Shown: one piece after another, positions 30,118 to 41,281 of the stretch
How positions within the stretch are numbered: the stretch's first letter is position 1
Layout: each line of letters opens with the position of its first letter
Origin: Melanopsichium pennsylvanicum
Taxonomy: Eukaryota; Basidiomycota; Ustilaginomycetes; Ustilaginales
Assembly: GCA_900208305.1 (NCBI GenBank)
Contig: OAPG01000001.1
Span: 372,001-436,000, forward strand
Length of the DNA: 64,000 nt
Direction of reading: 5' to 3'
Translations under genes and position numbers: made by a program
Notes under the pieces: model-generated
The model's database searches: none
What the model saw: the letters and a program-made list of their open reading frames with translations, nothing else
Told to the model about the DNA's origin: nothing

Positions 30118-33100
30118 ATGTCAGACTTCCCTTCTACAGAGAACGGCAAAATCTCGTTCAAGGGCCGTGTCGTCGTCGTAACTGGCGCTGGTAATGGTCT
30201 CGGTAAAGCGTAAGTACAGCCAGCCTTCTTTCCTCTTCGCAAGCGTAGCAGCCTGTCAGATAATAACGTATCCGCCAGTGACGTTCTCAACTAAGCTTTT
30301 TCCTAATCGAAAGCTGCCTTGGGCATGATTTGTGGCGAAAGAACACGATACTGACGAATGCGCTCCCTTTGCTTGTCCCTCTCACGCAGATATGCCCATT
30401 TCTTCGCATCCCGCGGTGCCAGAGTTCTCGTCAACGATCTTGGCCCTTCTGCCAAGGACAAGAACAAGAAGGCTGCCGATGTCGTTGTTGAGGAGATCGT
30501 TAATGCCGGTGGTGAGGCCATTGCCAATTACAACTCCAACACCGAGGGTGACAAGATCATCCAGCAGGTCATTGAGAAGTGGGGTCGTGTCGATGTAGTG
30601 ATCAACAATGCCGGTATCCTCCGTGACAAATCGTAAGTTCCTCATTCTCGACAACCACACTCTTTTGGCCCAAGTGTGCGCAGCCGCGACCGAGCTTCAC
30701 CTCGTGCAGAGGCATCACACTGACCCAAATCTCTGCTTTTCTCCATTCGCTTTGTGGCATTTAACAGCTTCAAGGGTATGACTGACAAGGAGTGGGACCA
30801 AATCACCGCCGTTCACATCACCGGTTCTTACGCCTGTGCCAAGGCCGCATGGCCTCACATGCGCAAGCAAAAGTTCGGTCGTATCATCAACACCTCGTCC
30901 GCTGCCGGTATATATGGTAACTTTGGTCAAGCAAACTACTCTGCTGCCAAGCACGCCATGATTGGTTTCGGCAAGACACTTGCCATCGAGGGTGCCAAGT
31001 ACAACATTCTCTCCAACGTTCTTGCTCCCGTTGCCGCCTCGCAGCTTACCGCTACCATCATGCCTCCCGAGATGCTCGAGAACCTTACTCCCGACTATGT
31101 CGTCCCCATTGTCGCCTACCTCGTTTCCGCCGAGAACAAGGATGTCTCTGGTCAGGTCTTTGAGTGTGGCGCCGGCTTCTTCGCCCAGGTCCGTCGCGAG
31201 CGCAGTCGCGGTGTCGTCTTCAAGACCGACGACTCATTCACCCCCGCTGCCGTCCGCGCTAGGATCGACGAGATCCTCAACTACGACGACAAGCCCGAAT
31301 ACCCCTTCCGCATCACCGATGCAAACCACATGGAGTTCCTCGAGCGTGCCAAGCAGGCCAAGACCAACGATCAGGGCGAGGGTCCCGTTCGCTTCGATGG
31401 CAAGACCGTCCTCGTTACCGGTGCTGGTGCCGGTCTCGGACGTGCTTACGCACTCATGTTCGGCAAGCTCGGCGCCAACGTTGTGGTCAACGACTTCCTT
31501 GAGAAGAACGCTGCTGCTGTCGTTGACGAGGTCAAGAAGGCCGGCGGTAAGGCCGCTCCTGCCGTCGGCTCGGTCGAGGACGGCGAAAAGATTGTCAAGG
31601 CTGCTGTCGACGCTTTCGGCTCGCTGCACGTCATCATCAACAACGCCGGTATCCTTCGCGACAAGTCGTTTGCTGCCATGTCGGATCAGGAGTGGCACGC
31701 CGTTGTCAATACCCACTTGCGTGGCACCTACAGCGTCTGCCATGCTGCTTGGCCCATCTTCCAGAAGCAGAAATACGGCCGTATCGTGAACACCACCTCG
31801 GCTGTTGGTATCTACGGTAATTTTGGACAGGCCAACTACTCGACCGCCAAGGCCGGTATCATTGGTTTCACTAACACTCTTGGTATCGAGGGCAAGAAGT
31901 ACAACATCTTGGCCAACACCATTGCTCCCAACGCTGGTACCGCTATGACCGCCAGCATCTGGCCTCAGGAGATGGTCGACGCTTTCAAGCCCGACTTCGT
32001 TGCGCCCATGGTCGGTTACCTTGCCAGCGAGGCCAATGAGAAGTTGACTTCGAGCCTATTTGAGGTTTCCGGTGGTTGGATTGCCGCTGTGCGCTGGCAG
32101 CGTGCTGGTGGTCACGCCTTCTCCCACGGCAAGGCACCTGCTCCCGAGAAGATTGTCAAGAAGTGGAACAAGATTGTCGACTTTGAGACCAACCCTTCGT
32201 GGCCCACCAGCCCCAGTGACTCTCTGGGTGACATCATCTCCAACTTCGGCAAGGCTGATGAAGAAGACGATGACAATGAGGATGCCGCTGGCGGTGACTA
32301 CACCGACCCCGAGGACCCCGAGATTGTTCAGAAGGCCAAGAAGGAGCCCATTGACGATACCGAGTTCACCTATGGTGAGCGTGACGTGATCCTTTACAAC
32401 CTTGGCGTGGGCGCCACTGAGAAGGACCTCGACCTTATTTTCGAGCAGGATAACGATTTCGGTGCAATTCCCACGTTTGGTGTGATTCCCCAATTCTTGT
32501 CCTCGTCAGGAATCCCCGTGGACTGGTTGCCCAACTTTAGTCCTATGATGCTTCTGCACGGCGAGCAGTATCTTGCCATCAAGAAGCCTATCCCTACCAG
32601 TGCTACGTTGGTGAACAAGCCAAAGCTCATGGAAGTACTGGACAAGGGCAAGGCCGCTGCTGTTACCTCGATCGTTCACACTGTCGACAAGGCGAGTGGT
32701 GATCTTGTTTTCGAGTCGCAGTCGACCGTCTTCATTCGTGGCTCTGGCGGCTTCGGTGGCAAGAAGAGTGGCAAGGACCGCGGCGCTGCTTCGGCTGCCA
32801 ACAAGCCACCTTCGCGCAAGCCCGACAAGGTTGTCACTGAGAAGACGACCGAGGGCCAGGCCGCGCTTTACAGGCTAAGCGGTGATTACAACCCTCTTCA
32901 CGTTGACCCCAGCTTTGCTAAAGTGGGTGGATTCGACAAGCCCATCTTGCACGGACTGTGCTCGTTTGGTATCTCTGGAAAGCACATTTTCAGGGAGTAC
33001 GGCGCATACAAGGATATCAAGGTGCGATTCACGGGCCACGTGTTCCCCGGTGAGACGCTCGAGACGAGCATGTGGAAGGAGGGTAACAAGGTCATCTTCA

Positions 33101-33168
33101 CAACCAGGGTTGTGGAGCGAAACACGCAAGCACTGGGTGCTGCCGCCGTTACTCTGGCTGACCAGTAG
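30118..33168 (+). CDS. fox2: Peroxisomal multifunctional beta-oxidation enzyme type 2 (Fox2/MFE-2)
   Basis: Exons are 30118-30209, 30390-30632 and 30768-33168, both junctions in phase 2, giving 911 residues. There are two short-chain dehydrogenase domains (about 10-230 and 310-530), each with a TGAGxGLG nucleotide loop and a YxxxK catalytic pair (NYSAAK near 169, NYSTAK near 466). An acidic linker (about 600-640) leads to a MaoC-type 2-enoyl-CoA hydratase-2 domain (about 700-905) with the signature DYNPLHVDP and GGFDKPILHG. In fungi this enzyme hydrates trans-2-enoyl-CoA to (R)-3-hydroxyacyl-CoA and oxidises it, the middle two steps of peroxisomal beta-oxidation. Codon use is strongly C-ending, suggesting high expression. 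The C-terminus reads TLADQ, with no PTS1 in the annotated frame. Confidence 0.95.
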
Positions 33169-33827
33169 GCGAAAAGTCCGAGTTTGCTAGCGTGATAGTG
33201 AGTTACAAAGTTGTGGTTTTCGAAACAGGCAATCCTATCTTATTGATGTTGCTCAATTTTAATGACTGGGGTGTGGTTGATGAGTGTATTGAATACTGTA
33301 AATCGGTACGGTAAATATATATTATTTACAATGAGGCTTTGCTGGTGAGAGACGGGCAAGGAGAAGGTGGTGAGAGCAGTATGAAGTGGCAACAAAGTTA
33401 CCTCGCGATCAACACAAAGCAGCGCTGAGTCTAGAGATGGGAAGTTTTGCAGTGGCAAATCATGGGCTGGTTGCTTGGCCGATTCAGACATGATTGGAAT
33501 CCCACACAACCGCTTTGATGACGGCCCGGCATCGCTGCAGCCACACAGCATTGGAGATAGGATGTAAAGTGTATCTTTCTGTGAGATAAGAGCCGCTCAA
33601 ATGTAGTCCAAGAGAATGCGAAATGAGATGGCGTCAAAGCAGCAGAGATGCAGATACTGTAAATTTAGAGTAGTATAGATGAGATGGGTGTGCGAGTCAC
33701 GACTAGCGATTTGACACGAAACGGCAGAAATTTCAACAGAAGTGCTTTTGCCAGAGCAACCAAAGGCAAACACGCCCCCAAAACCACGCATACAGTAAAT
33801 TTATATACAACACTATGCGCCCACCCC

Positions 33828-33860
<33 letters not shown>

Positions 33861-34241
33861 AAAAACACACACATACACACACAAATTTCGGGACCGGCGC
33901 GCGTCTTCTGGTTAAAATCAAACACTACCTCGTCAACCATTGCTTGTCTTTCCTCTTGAGCAAACTAAGCTAAGACAATTGCTCGAGACATGATTGTCGC
34001 AAGCGCATTTCCTACCTTACAGAGCAACCGAAGCACTTAGCATAGACAAGGCATCAATAGCTTTTGCATCGTTCGGGGATCCATCCTTTTCTTCACTCCC
34101 AAGTCCTACTGGGTCCCAGCGCAAAAGGAGCGTCATCCACGTCCCACAAGTTTCATCACCCAAAGCGCAAGGGGACGCTTGACACACTCAAGTGGCCACC
34201 ATCCAGCCTCCTGCATTCCAAAGTGCAACCTTTGTTCCCTC
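33169..34241. promoter_or_regulatory. Intergenic between MFE-2 and metal transporter
   Basis: AT-rich MFE-2 3' region, a (CA)n tract at 33829-33858 and an upstream region of the transporter. No supported gene. Confidence 0.5.
33829..33858. repeat. (CA)15 microsatellite
   Basis: Seen directly; further CA units continue to 33886 with interruptions. Confidence 0.85.
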
Positions 34242-36161
34242 ATGCGCTATCCTCCTTTCTCTCCCCGTTCTCTATTTACTACCAGCACCGCCACCAGTAC
34301 CATCACCACCACTAGCACATCTGTACAGAGTGTTCGTCCAAGCTACCTCATCTATACTCGCCCTCACTACTACCTCCCTCCAACCACCTCCTCTTCTACT
34401 CTCCACTCAAGGAGCAAGTCCACCCATCATCCACCTCCTCACCCCAATACAACTAAATCTCCCGTCCTACCCAAACCTTCTCAAATTGCTTCAACTCTTC
34501 TCACAGAAGAGGTACCCCCTCCCGTCCCTCAGTCTACACACCCCAAACCACCACCGCATCAAGGCCCACCTCGACTGGTCAGGTACGAGTCCCCTTCAGA
34601 TCGCCACCAACAACAACACCCGCTATCGCTCTACCCACAGAGCTACTCACACGCCTCGTATCCGGATCCCACGAGCTACCGGGCTCATTTGAGTAACAGA
34701 AGGGCCCCAGCTAGTCTATTTGGCTTGTTCCCCAGTACCGCTGCTAGTCTTACCCAAGGTAGCGATCCTTACGCATACTCCTCTGGCGGTAAAAGCACGA
34801 ATCAGACCAGTGTACCCTCACTGTCACAAGCAGCAGCACCACCAGCACTAGCATCAACCACACAGACACATACAGACACAAACGCACGCACTTGCAACAT
34901 CATGACATCAGCTTCGACGTCTCATATCGTGGATGCAGCCAAAGCTGGCGAGCACGAGTTGACCCAGCGTAGGAAGGGTACCATCTCATCATCTTCCCCC
35001 ACAGACCCCGTGCCCAAGACCAAAGCTGTTGTGGGTCATTCTCACTCTCACGCCCACGCCCACGCCCACGGACATGGTCATCACCACCACGACCACGGAT
35101 CAGCAGAGGAAGCAGACGCGCTGCTCGCCGCACTCAAAGGCAAAGGCGATCGTGGAAGCAACATCACTCTCGCCGGTCTCGTCTCCAACATCGGTCTGTG
35201 TGGTGCCAAAGGCGTTGCTGGTGTCTATCTTAATTCCGCAGCCTTGTTGGCCGACGCGGCGCATTCGCTTTCGGACATGTTTGCCGATCTCGTAACGCTT
35301 TTTTGTTGGAAAATGTCACAAAAGCCTCCGTCCGCTTCGCATCCTTTGGGATACGGCAAGTATGAAACCATGGGATCGTTGGGTGTATCTTTGGTATTGG
35401 TAGCTGGAGCGGTTGGGATTGGATTCCATAGTTACGGTTTACTGTTGGAAGCGTTGCAACCAACACTGGCACAGGCACCCGCTGCGATTCAGGCGTTTGG
35501 TCAATTTACAAATGCTCTCGCTTCTGCTGGGGCTAGTTTGCATGACCATCATCACCATGATAACTCGGCCATCTCGAGCGAAGGTGGAGCTGGGGTGTTG
35601 GATCCAAATGCAATGTGGTTTGCACTGTTGAGTATCGTAGTCAAAGAATGGTTGTACCATGCTACACTCAAGATCGCAAAGGAGGAGAATTCGAGTGTGC
35701 TAGAAGCCAATGCTTTGCATCATCGAAGTGATTCTCTCAGCAGTGGTGTTACTTTTTTGGCCATCGGAGGAAGTTGGTTGGGATTCCCGGTGTTGGATCC
35801 TTTGGGTGGATTGCTTGTAGCTGGATTGATCGGTAAACAGGGAGCGGATTTGTTGATTTCGGCATTGGGCGAGTTGAGTGATCGAGGAGTGGAACCGGAA
35901 ACGTTGCAAATGTTTGATCGGGCGATTGTTAAGGTGAAAGAGGAGAATAGCGAGTTGTTGTTGGGTTGGAAGGATTTAAGGGCGGTCAAATCGGGAGTGA
36001 GTACGTTTGCGGATGTCACTTTGCAATTGCCAACAAATGTAACGTTGAAAGAGGCAAGCGTGGTCGAAGGTAAGGTTACACAGGCAGTTAAAGATTGTGT
36101 TAGAGGAGTTAAAGAGGTTAGGGTTAGATTGGTCACTGTTGATACTACAACAAGTAACTAA
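34242..36161 (+). CDS. Cation diffusion facilitator, probably mitochondrial (Mmt1/2-like)
   Basis: 639 residues from the first ATG in frame at 34242; the longer frame upstream begins only with TTG. The N-terminus (MRYPPFSPRSLFTTSTATST) is rich in R, S and T without acidic residues, as in mitochondrial presequences. A ~230-residue low-complexity region is followed by a histidine string (HSHSHAHAHAHGHGHHHH, about 267-284). The transporter core then begins with NITLAGLVSNIGLCGAK. The CDF metal-site motifs are present: DAAHSLSD near residue 337 in TM2 and HHRSD near 492 in TM5, plus HPLGYGKYE after the second span. A second His cluster (HDHHHHD, about 433) sits in the cytosolic/matrix loop. Mmt-type carriers move Fe2+ or Zn2+/Mn2+; the metal is not predictable. 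Confidence 0.85.
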   Translation: MRYPPFSPRSLFTTSTATSTITTTSTSVQSVRPSYLIYTRPHYYLPPTTSSSTLHSRSKSTHHPPPHPNTTKSPVLPKPSQIASTLLTEEVPPPVPQSTHPKPPPHQGPPRLVRYESPSDRHQQQHPLSLYPQSYSHASYPDPTSYRAHLSNRRAPASLFGLFPSTAASLTQGSDPYAYSSGGKSTNQTSVPSLSQAAAPPALASTTQTHTDTNARTCNIMTSASTSHIVDAAKAGEHELTQRRKGTISSSSPTDPVPKTKAVVGHSHSHAHAHAHGHGHHHHDHGSAEEADALLAALKGKGDRGSNITLAGLVSNIGLCGAKGVAGVYLNSAALLADAAHSLSDMFADLVTLFCWKMSQKPPSASHPLGYGKYETMGSLGVSLVLVAGAVGIGFHSYGLLLEALQPTLAQAPAAIQAFGQFTNALASAGASLHDHHHHDNSAISSEGGAGVLDPNAMWFALLSIVVKEWLYHATLKIAKEENSSVLEANALHHRSDSLSSGVTFLAIGGSWLGFPVLDPLGGLLVAGLIGKQGADLLISALGELSDRGVEPETLQMFDRAIVKVKEENSELLLGWKDLRAVKSGVSTFADVTLQLPTNVTLKEASVVEGKVTQAVKDCVRGVKEVRVRLVTVDTTTSN

Positions 36162-36845
36162 TGACGAAAAGCCATCCCCCCCCCCCTTTCAGAAAAAAAG
36201 AAGAAAAAAAGAACGCTTCAACAGTCCCCTCTCCTCACGATCAGCTCGTCCTCACACATGCAGTATCTCACCCCAAATTACAGAGATTGATCTATGTTTC
36301 AGAGAAAAATAAAAATAAAAATAAAATAAAATAAAAACCAAAACGTAAATCGCCCTTCAGAGTATGAAGAACAGATACCATACTGTATAAAATTGAGTTA
36401 CAGTTTTTTGATCCTGCAGAAATCAACAACGTGCAAGACGTGTGGAACTAACTGTACGTGTGTCACGATAAGTTCACCCAAACCCTCCTTTCTCCCACCG
36501 CAATCATCAGGATCATCAACGTCACTCGTTGCGATCTTCACCTTTCCTTAAAAAAACGCAAAACGATCACACAGAATGCTCAAAAAAAAAAAAAAAAATT
36601 ATGGTTGGAAATCGAGACGAATGCGAAATGCTGCTATTGAGAAAAAAAACAAAAAAAAAAGTTACATACTACCAAACAGAACCAATGAGGAAAATTAAAA
36701 AGAAAAGGAAAATAAAAAGGAAAAAAGCGGAAAGCGAAAAAGGAAACAAACAAGTTTCAGTTTCAGTTTCATTTTTGGGTCCGTATTCAGAAAGAGAGGA
36801 AGAGAGAAAGAGAAAAAGAGAGAGAAAAAGAAAGAGGCATTTCCT
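36162..36845. other. Convergent 3' region, A-rich
   Basis: Between the tail-to-tail transporter and PH-protein genes. Very rich in A runs and AAAAT repeats (about 36304-36340). The plus-strand Lys-rich frames here are low-complexity artefacts. Confidence 0.55.
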
Positions 36846-39317
36846 CTAGGTAGCAGTTGCAGTGGGTGTGGAAGGTGAGACATCGTACCGATGATGATGA
36901 TGATGTTGTTGTTGTTGTTGTTGCACTGTCGTTGTTGTAGGTGGTACGTCGACCGCCGTCGTATGGTTATACTCTCCGCTTGGCGCCGTCGTCGTCGTCG
37001 GAGTGCTAGTTGAAGTCACGTTTGGATGGGATGAAGTCAAGACAGAAGTGTTGTTTGACAAGGTGTGTGCTGCAGCCCCCATTGAGGAAAGTTGGGTTGT
37101 GCCGCTTGCTACTACTGTCGATGCTCCTGTTGCTGGCTGACTGTTCGCTAAAGAACCCTGAGTAGGGTTGGGAGACGAGACTACTGCTTTTCCAGGTGGT
37201 GATGCCAACTTTGTTACCAAAGAACTGACACTGGAACCGCCCGCACCACCACCACCACCACCACCACCACCACCGCTACTTGTTGCAGAGTAGAAAGGGA
37301 AATCCCTCGTTGGACCCATTGTACTTGGCGAAAGGGGCGGATTCACACTAGGCGTCTGGCCGCTCCTTTGTCTAGTGATCAACGTTTTCAAAGCCGAAAT
37401 CCACTTGATCTCCTCATCCTCCCCCGGTGCACACAAGATAAAGGTGCGCTTGGGAGTGATGATCTGGAAACAATTCTCCTTGCGCTTCTTAGATCCACCC
37501 ACCATGCCTGCGGTCATGTTCGACGCAACGCCTGCGGCTGCTGCGACCATGGAGCTTCTTCGTTCAGGTTTTTCGGGTGGACCCGAGGTTGAGGTTGCGG
37601 CGGTTGGTGAGAAAGGTATGGTATTATTGTGATCGCCGCCGCCGCCGAAATTGTTCTGGCTTTCCAGACCGAAAGGATTGGTGCTGGGTGAGCCAATTCC
37701 GGGTGAGGTGGGCATGCCCGACGAAGCTTTCTTTGGTTCGTATTCGATCGCATCCAGCATAGAAGAAATGGGAATCTGACGATGCGCTTTGGAATCCATG
37801 TGGCTACGAGAATAGAGTAGACGCGAAGGGGTGAGAACGAACCATCGTTTGCGCCACACTTTGCGTCGACCGGATTGCTTCATGAGATAGCCCTGAGTGA
37901 TGACTTTGTTTGGATCCCGCTGAAGATCACCTGCGGAAGGTGAAAGTGGGGAGATACTGAGTGGATAGGCTAGACCTTGCTGGCCCTGCTGTTGTGTCTG
38001 CACCTGTAGGTGAAGAGGCGGCTGGTGTTGCGATGATTGTGAGGTGCCGAGTGCTGGAAGGGGCATGGCTTGGTCGGCTATTTCTTCCTCGTCCCACTCG
38101 TCTTCTTCGTCTGAACTGCTGAGCACCTGGTTGGAGCTGTGTGGGAAGACGGGGCTGCTGGGCTGGTCGGGTGCTCCGCTGGAGAAGGACGCTAGGCGAC
38201 GACTTGCGCTGGTGCTGCGTTGGCGAGGCAGACTTGCATAGCCTGCAGAAGGACGGCGTTGGTGACCGCCCGTATCGCTAAGTTCGCTTCCGGAGGTGTG
38301 TCCACCACCTCCGGAAGATTGAGCTGCTAGGGGAGATTGACCTGCTAGAAGAAAATGGTGTGAGTGATCTGTGCGTGTGGAGGGACTGCCAGAAATGGAA
38401 GGAGCCGTGGAGCTGGTGTAGCTGAGACCGTATCGTTCTGCACCTGCCTCGCTGTCGCTGGTGGCGGTGAGAGGGCTGAAGGCAGCAGAGCCAGGGATGG
38501 GTCTTGGTTGTGCTGGTGCGGTGAAATTTCCGTGACCGGGGATGCCAATGTTGATGGGGACGGCGCCCGATGTGGGAGTTGGTTCTTGGGACAACGAGCG
38601 TCGCTGTGCGGTGGTCAGAGCCAAGGATGAAGGTAGATATGGCGGTTGCTGAGGGAGGGTAGATGAAGGAGCGGGTGTTTCGCTGTTGGCGAGCTCGATG
38701 GCGGCCATCTCCTGCGTCATTGTGCTGCTTTGGGCGTAATGGGTCATGGCTTGGTTGAGTTTGTCGATCCACGAGTCCATCTCGTGTCGGGAGGAAGCAC
38801 GGACGTAAAAGGTACGTTTTGGGGTGACAATACCGAATGTGTTTACGCTCTTTTTGAGCTCGACCGAAGCGACGGTCTTGATGTCGCCGACATCGATGAA
38901 ACGAAGTAGCTGATACTCCTTGTCATTCTTGTAGTAAGCGAGTTTGGAGGAGCGAAGAACGAACCATCTCTTCTTCCATGTCTTGCGCTTCTCGCCCTTT
39001 TTGTCTAGGTAGCCGGATTTGACGATTGACTCGGTGATCATGTTGTGGTGTGCTTGGTGACCATCCAGATGCTCTGCTTCTTCATCATCTTCGTCGGCAT
39101 CAGCGTCAGCTTCGAGGTCGTCTCCTGGGTGAAAGTCATCTTGACGTCGAAGAGGATCATTGGACGGTTGTGAGGATTGTGGTGGGAGCGGATCTGTGTG
39201 GATGGAACGCGAAGATACAAGCGCTGATGTAGCATCAGGCGCGGTGGAGCTTGAGGATGCTGAGTATGTAGATGGCATGGTGGAGAGTAAGCGGCTATTG
39301 CGATGAAGCTGAATCAC
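36846..39317 (-). CDS. Tandem PH-domain protein
   Basis: 823 residues in one frame (a second ATG at 39278 is also plausible). PH1 (about 95-195) begins SGYLDKKGEKRKTWKKRWFV. PH2 (about 467-650) begins QGYLMKQSGRRKVWRKRWFV and is split by a ~60-residue insertion before NCFQIITPKRTF. Both have the K-x-W-K/R-x-RWF core, with basic residues in the loop that binds phosphoinositide headgroups. Both also share the unusual ITPKRTF/VTPKRTFYV strand, which suggests an internal duplication. The linkers are rich in S, P, Q and G. The C-terminal quarter has homopolymers: a 10-Gly run near 37250-37280 and QQQQQQ followed by HHHHH. The arrangement recalls two-PH proteins such as yeast Opy1, but orthology is not shown. 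Confidence 0.82.
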   Translation of the reverse strand: MIQLHRNSRLLSTMPSTYSASSSSTAPDATSALVSSRSIHTDPLPPQSSQPSNDPLRRQDDFHPGDDLEADADADEDDEEAEHLDGHQAHHNMITESIVKSGYLDKKGEKRKTWKKRWFVLRSSKLAYYKNDKEYQLLRFIDVGDIKTVASVELKKSVNTFGIVTPKRTFYVRASSRHEMDSWIDKLNQAMTHYAQSSTMTQEMAAIELANSETPAPSSTLPQQPPYLPSSLALTTAQRRSLSQEPTPTSGAVPINIGIPGHGNFTAPAQPRPIPGSAAFSPLTATSDSEAGAERYGLSYTSSTAPSISGSPSTRTDHSHHFLLAGQSPLAAQSSGGGGHTSGSELSDTGGHQRRPSAGYASLPRQRSTSASRRLASFSSGAPDQPSSPVFPHSSNQVLSSSDEEDEWDEEEIADQAMPLPALGTSQSSQHQPPLHLQVQTQQQGQQGLAYPLSISPLSPSAGDLQRDPNKVITQGYLMKQSGRRKVWRKRWFVLTPSRLLYSRSHMDSKAHRQIPISSMLDAIEYEPKKASSGMPTSPGIGSPSTNPFGLESQNNFGGGGDHNNTIPFSPTAATSTSGPPEKPERRSSMVAAAAGVASNMTAGMVGGSKKRKENCFQIITPKRTFILCAPGEDEEIKWISALKTLITRQRSGQTPSVNPPLSPSTMGPTRDFPFYSATSSGGGGGGGGGGAGGSSVSSLVTKLASPPGKAVVSSPNPTQGSLANSQPATGASTVVASGTTQLSSMGAAAHTLSNNTSVLTSSHPNVTSTSTPTTTTAPSGEYNHTTAVDVPPTTTTVQQQQQQHHHHHRYDVSPSTPTATAT

Positions 39318-40129
39318 TCAGTTCGAGTGGATAAGAGTGATTCTGCTGAGTGAAATTAGCGTTGCATGACAATTTTGAAAGGGATTGAAGAATGAATTAT
39401 CGAGTCAAGCCGATCGATCGAGATTAGCCAAAGAAGCGCCTGTGATTGGAAGCGCTCAAGGCTAAGTAAGAAAGCTGAATGTCAAGATCATATGACTGTA
39501 ATATCAATACTGAAGGCGAGAATTTGATGATGAAGATGTGGATGAAGATGTGGATGAGGATGGTGATTGATTAATTGATTGATTGATGGCGTTGGATATT
39601 TTCAGAGTGTGCCTCCACCCGATCCGCTCAAGCTGGCTGCTGCACGGACGGCGCGCCGGTTTCATCACTTTTTCTCACTCTGAAATCCGATTTGCGACAC
39701 TTCTAATGCACTCTGTGACTGCTTTGATACTCTACACCCACTTGACCATGCTTTACAGAGTTGTCTCAGCCTTTGTACAGTAGCTCCGTTCGGCTGCTTT
39801 AGGACTGTGCCATACTATGTGAAATATAGAGTTCTGCAGCTCAATCGTTGCATAAAGCTCAAGTGAAATGAATCGAGCTGAGCGTGTATGTCACCAGGCT
39901 ATGCGTGCCTGTTTTTTTTTTTGTTATTTCGTTATTTTTTGTTTACTCGCACGACAAAATGCGAAGCAGCACAACAAAGCCGGATCCGCCAGAGCTGTTG
40001 CAATTGTGACTGTCGCTGTTGGCTGCGTAATTAACTGCACTCACATCAAATCCGCAACTGATATCTCAATCGTTTTAAACGCAGTTCCTCCATCAAGTCT
40101 CATTCCATCATACAGCACACAGATCCACC
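39318..40129. promoter_or_regulatory. Divergent promoter region, PH protein / complex I ESSS
   Basis: 812 bp. It contains GATGAAGATGTG repeats and GATT repeats around 39525-39590 and no supported gene. Confidence 0.45.
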
Positions 40130-40827
40130 ATGTTTCGATACGCAGTAACATCATCCACACGCGCTGCTGCACGAATGCACCGCGGCACCGTCGCCCAGAC
40201 TCGTTTTGCTTCCGGTGGTTCCTCTTATAACCAGCCCACTGGTTTGCTCTTTGGCGAAAAGGTAGCATCACACATACACTCCAGTAAACACATCAAAAAC
40301 AATCAAATATACGATTCAACCACCTTGCTACGAGAATTGGCTTTCAAAGAAAAAAAAAACACTCATGACAGTCGCTGACACTTTGTTACGATCCTTTAAA
40401 ACCTTTAACTCGTGTTCCTACGCATAACAGCTTCCCAAGGGCGGCAAGCGACAAAAGGAGGACTGGGAGAACATGTATTACTTTGGCTTATTTGGTGGCA
40501 TGGCTTTTGCTGCCATCGTTCTCATGTACAAACCTGACACCAGGTAAGTTTACCCGCTTTTCCTAAATCACACACATCATACATCACATATATATATATA
40601 TACACATACAAAAGTTTGCCTTTTGGTTTCTGACACAATTCCCTTTTCCAATTCAACTTTATCATCTTCAACCTCATCCATAAATACCACTTTTCTTCCA
40701 TTTTTCGAATACACCAAAAAGCATTCAAACTTGGGCAATGGCTGAAGCTAAAAAGCGTCTCGAATCTTCCGAAGACACTTGGCAGTACAAGCCCTCGCCA
40801 AACTCAGGTCATCCTAACGGCGTTTAA
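40130..40827 (+). CDS. NADH:ubiquinone oxidoreductase subunit ESSS (NDUFB11/NUXM type)
   Basis: Exons are 40130-40261, 40431-40543 and 40722-40827, giving 116 residues. The N-terminus MFRYAVTSSTRAAARMHRGT is a mitochondrial presequence. The mature part carries the ESSS-family landmarks: PTGLLFGEKLPKGGKRQKED, WENMYYFG leading into a single membrane span (about residues 60-80), then YKPDTSIQTWAMAEAKKRLE. The exon junctions fall at GEK|LPKGG and PDTS|IQTW. ESSS is an accessory subunit in the membrane arm of respiratory complex I. Its presence shows that the organism has a conventional complex I. Confidence 0.9.
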
Positions 40828-40871
<44 letters not shown>

Positions 40872-41281
40872 GTGTAAACAGCAATATATTGAACAGAGTC
40901 TTTTTTTGGCAATGTCGTAATTCGCTTGCTAGTAGGTTTCTAGACATATGTTTCCGAATGGGAAACATCGTTCATGATCGGTTGAGCAGATGGGAACAAC
41001 CTCCTCTTGAGAATTGGCTCCGATTTGGCTTCCAGCTTGATGCTTTCGACCGCACATGCTATTACGTCACAAGCATCTCAGAGTTCGTCTGCTCGAACCA
41101 CATCACAAGACATCGTGCGCAAGGGTGGAGGAGACATATCATTACAAAGTGACTCGATCAAGCAACTATTTCAGCATAGAGTAATGAAAGCATGGTCGTA
41201 GATTATTTGCTTTTGCTTTTGCTATTGTTTTTGTTTTTTTTTTCTTTTCCTCATTGATCGAGGTTTTCTGCTTTGCTTTAC
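40828..41281. other. Convergent 3' region with (CT)n tract
   Basis: A (TC)n microsatellite lies at 40834-40864, immediately after the ESSS stop. No gene was recognised. Confidence 0.5.
40834..40864. repeat. (CT)n microsatellite
   Basis: Seen directly just downstream of a stop codon. Confidence 0.85.

Noticed and set aside
36529..36849. Lys-rich plus-strand frame
   Set aside because: Low-complexity A-rich 3' region between convergent genes.
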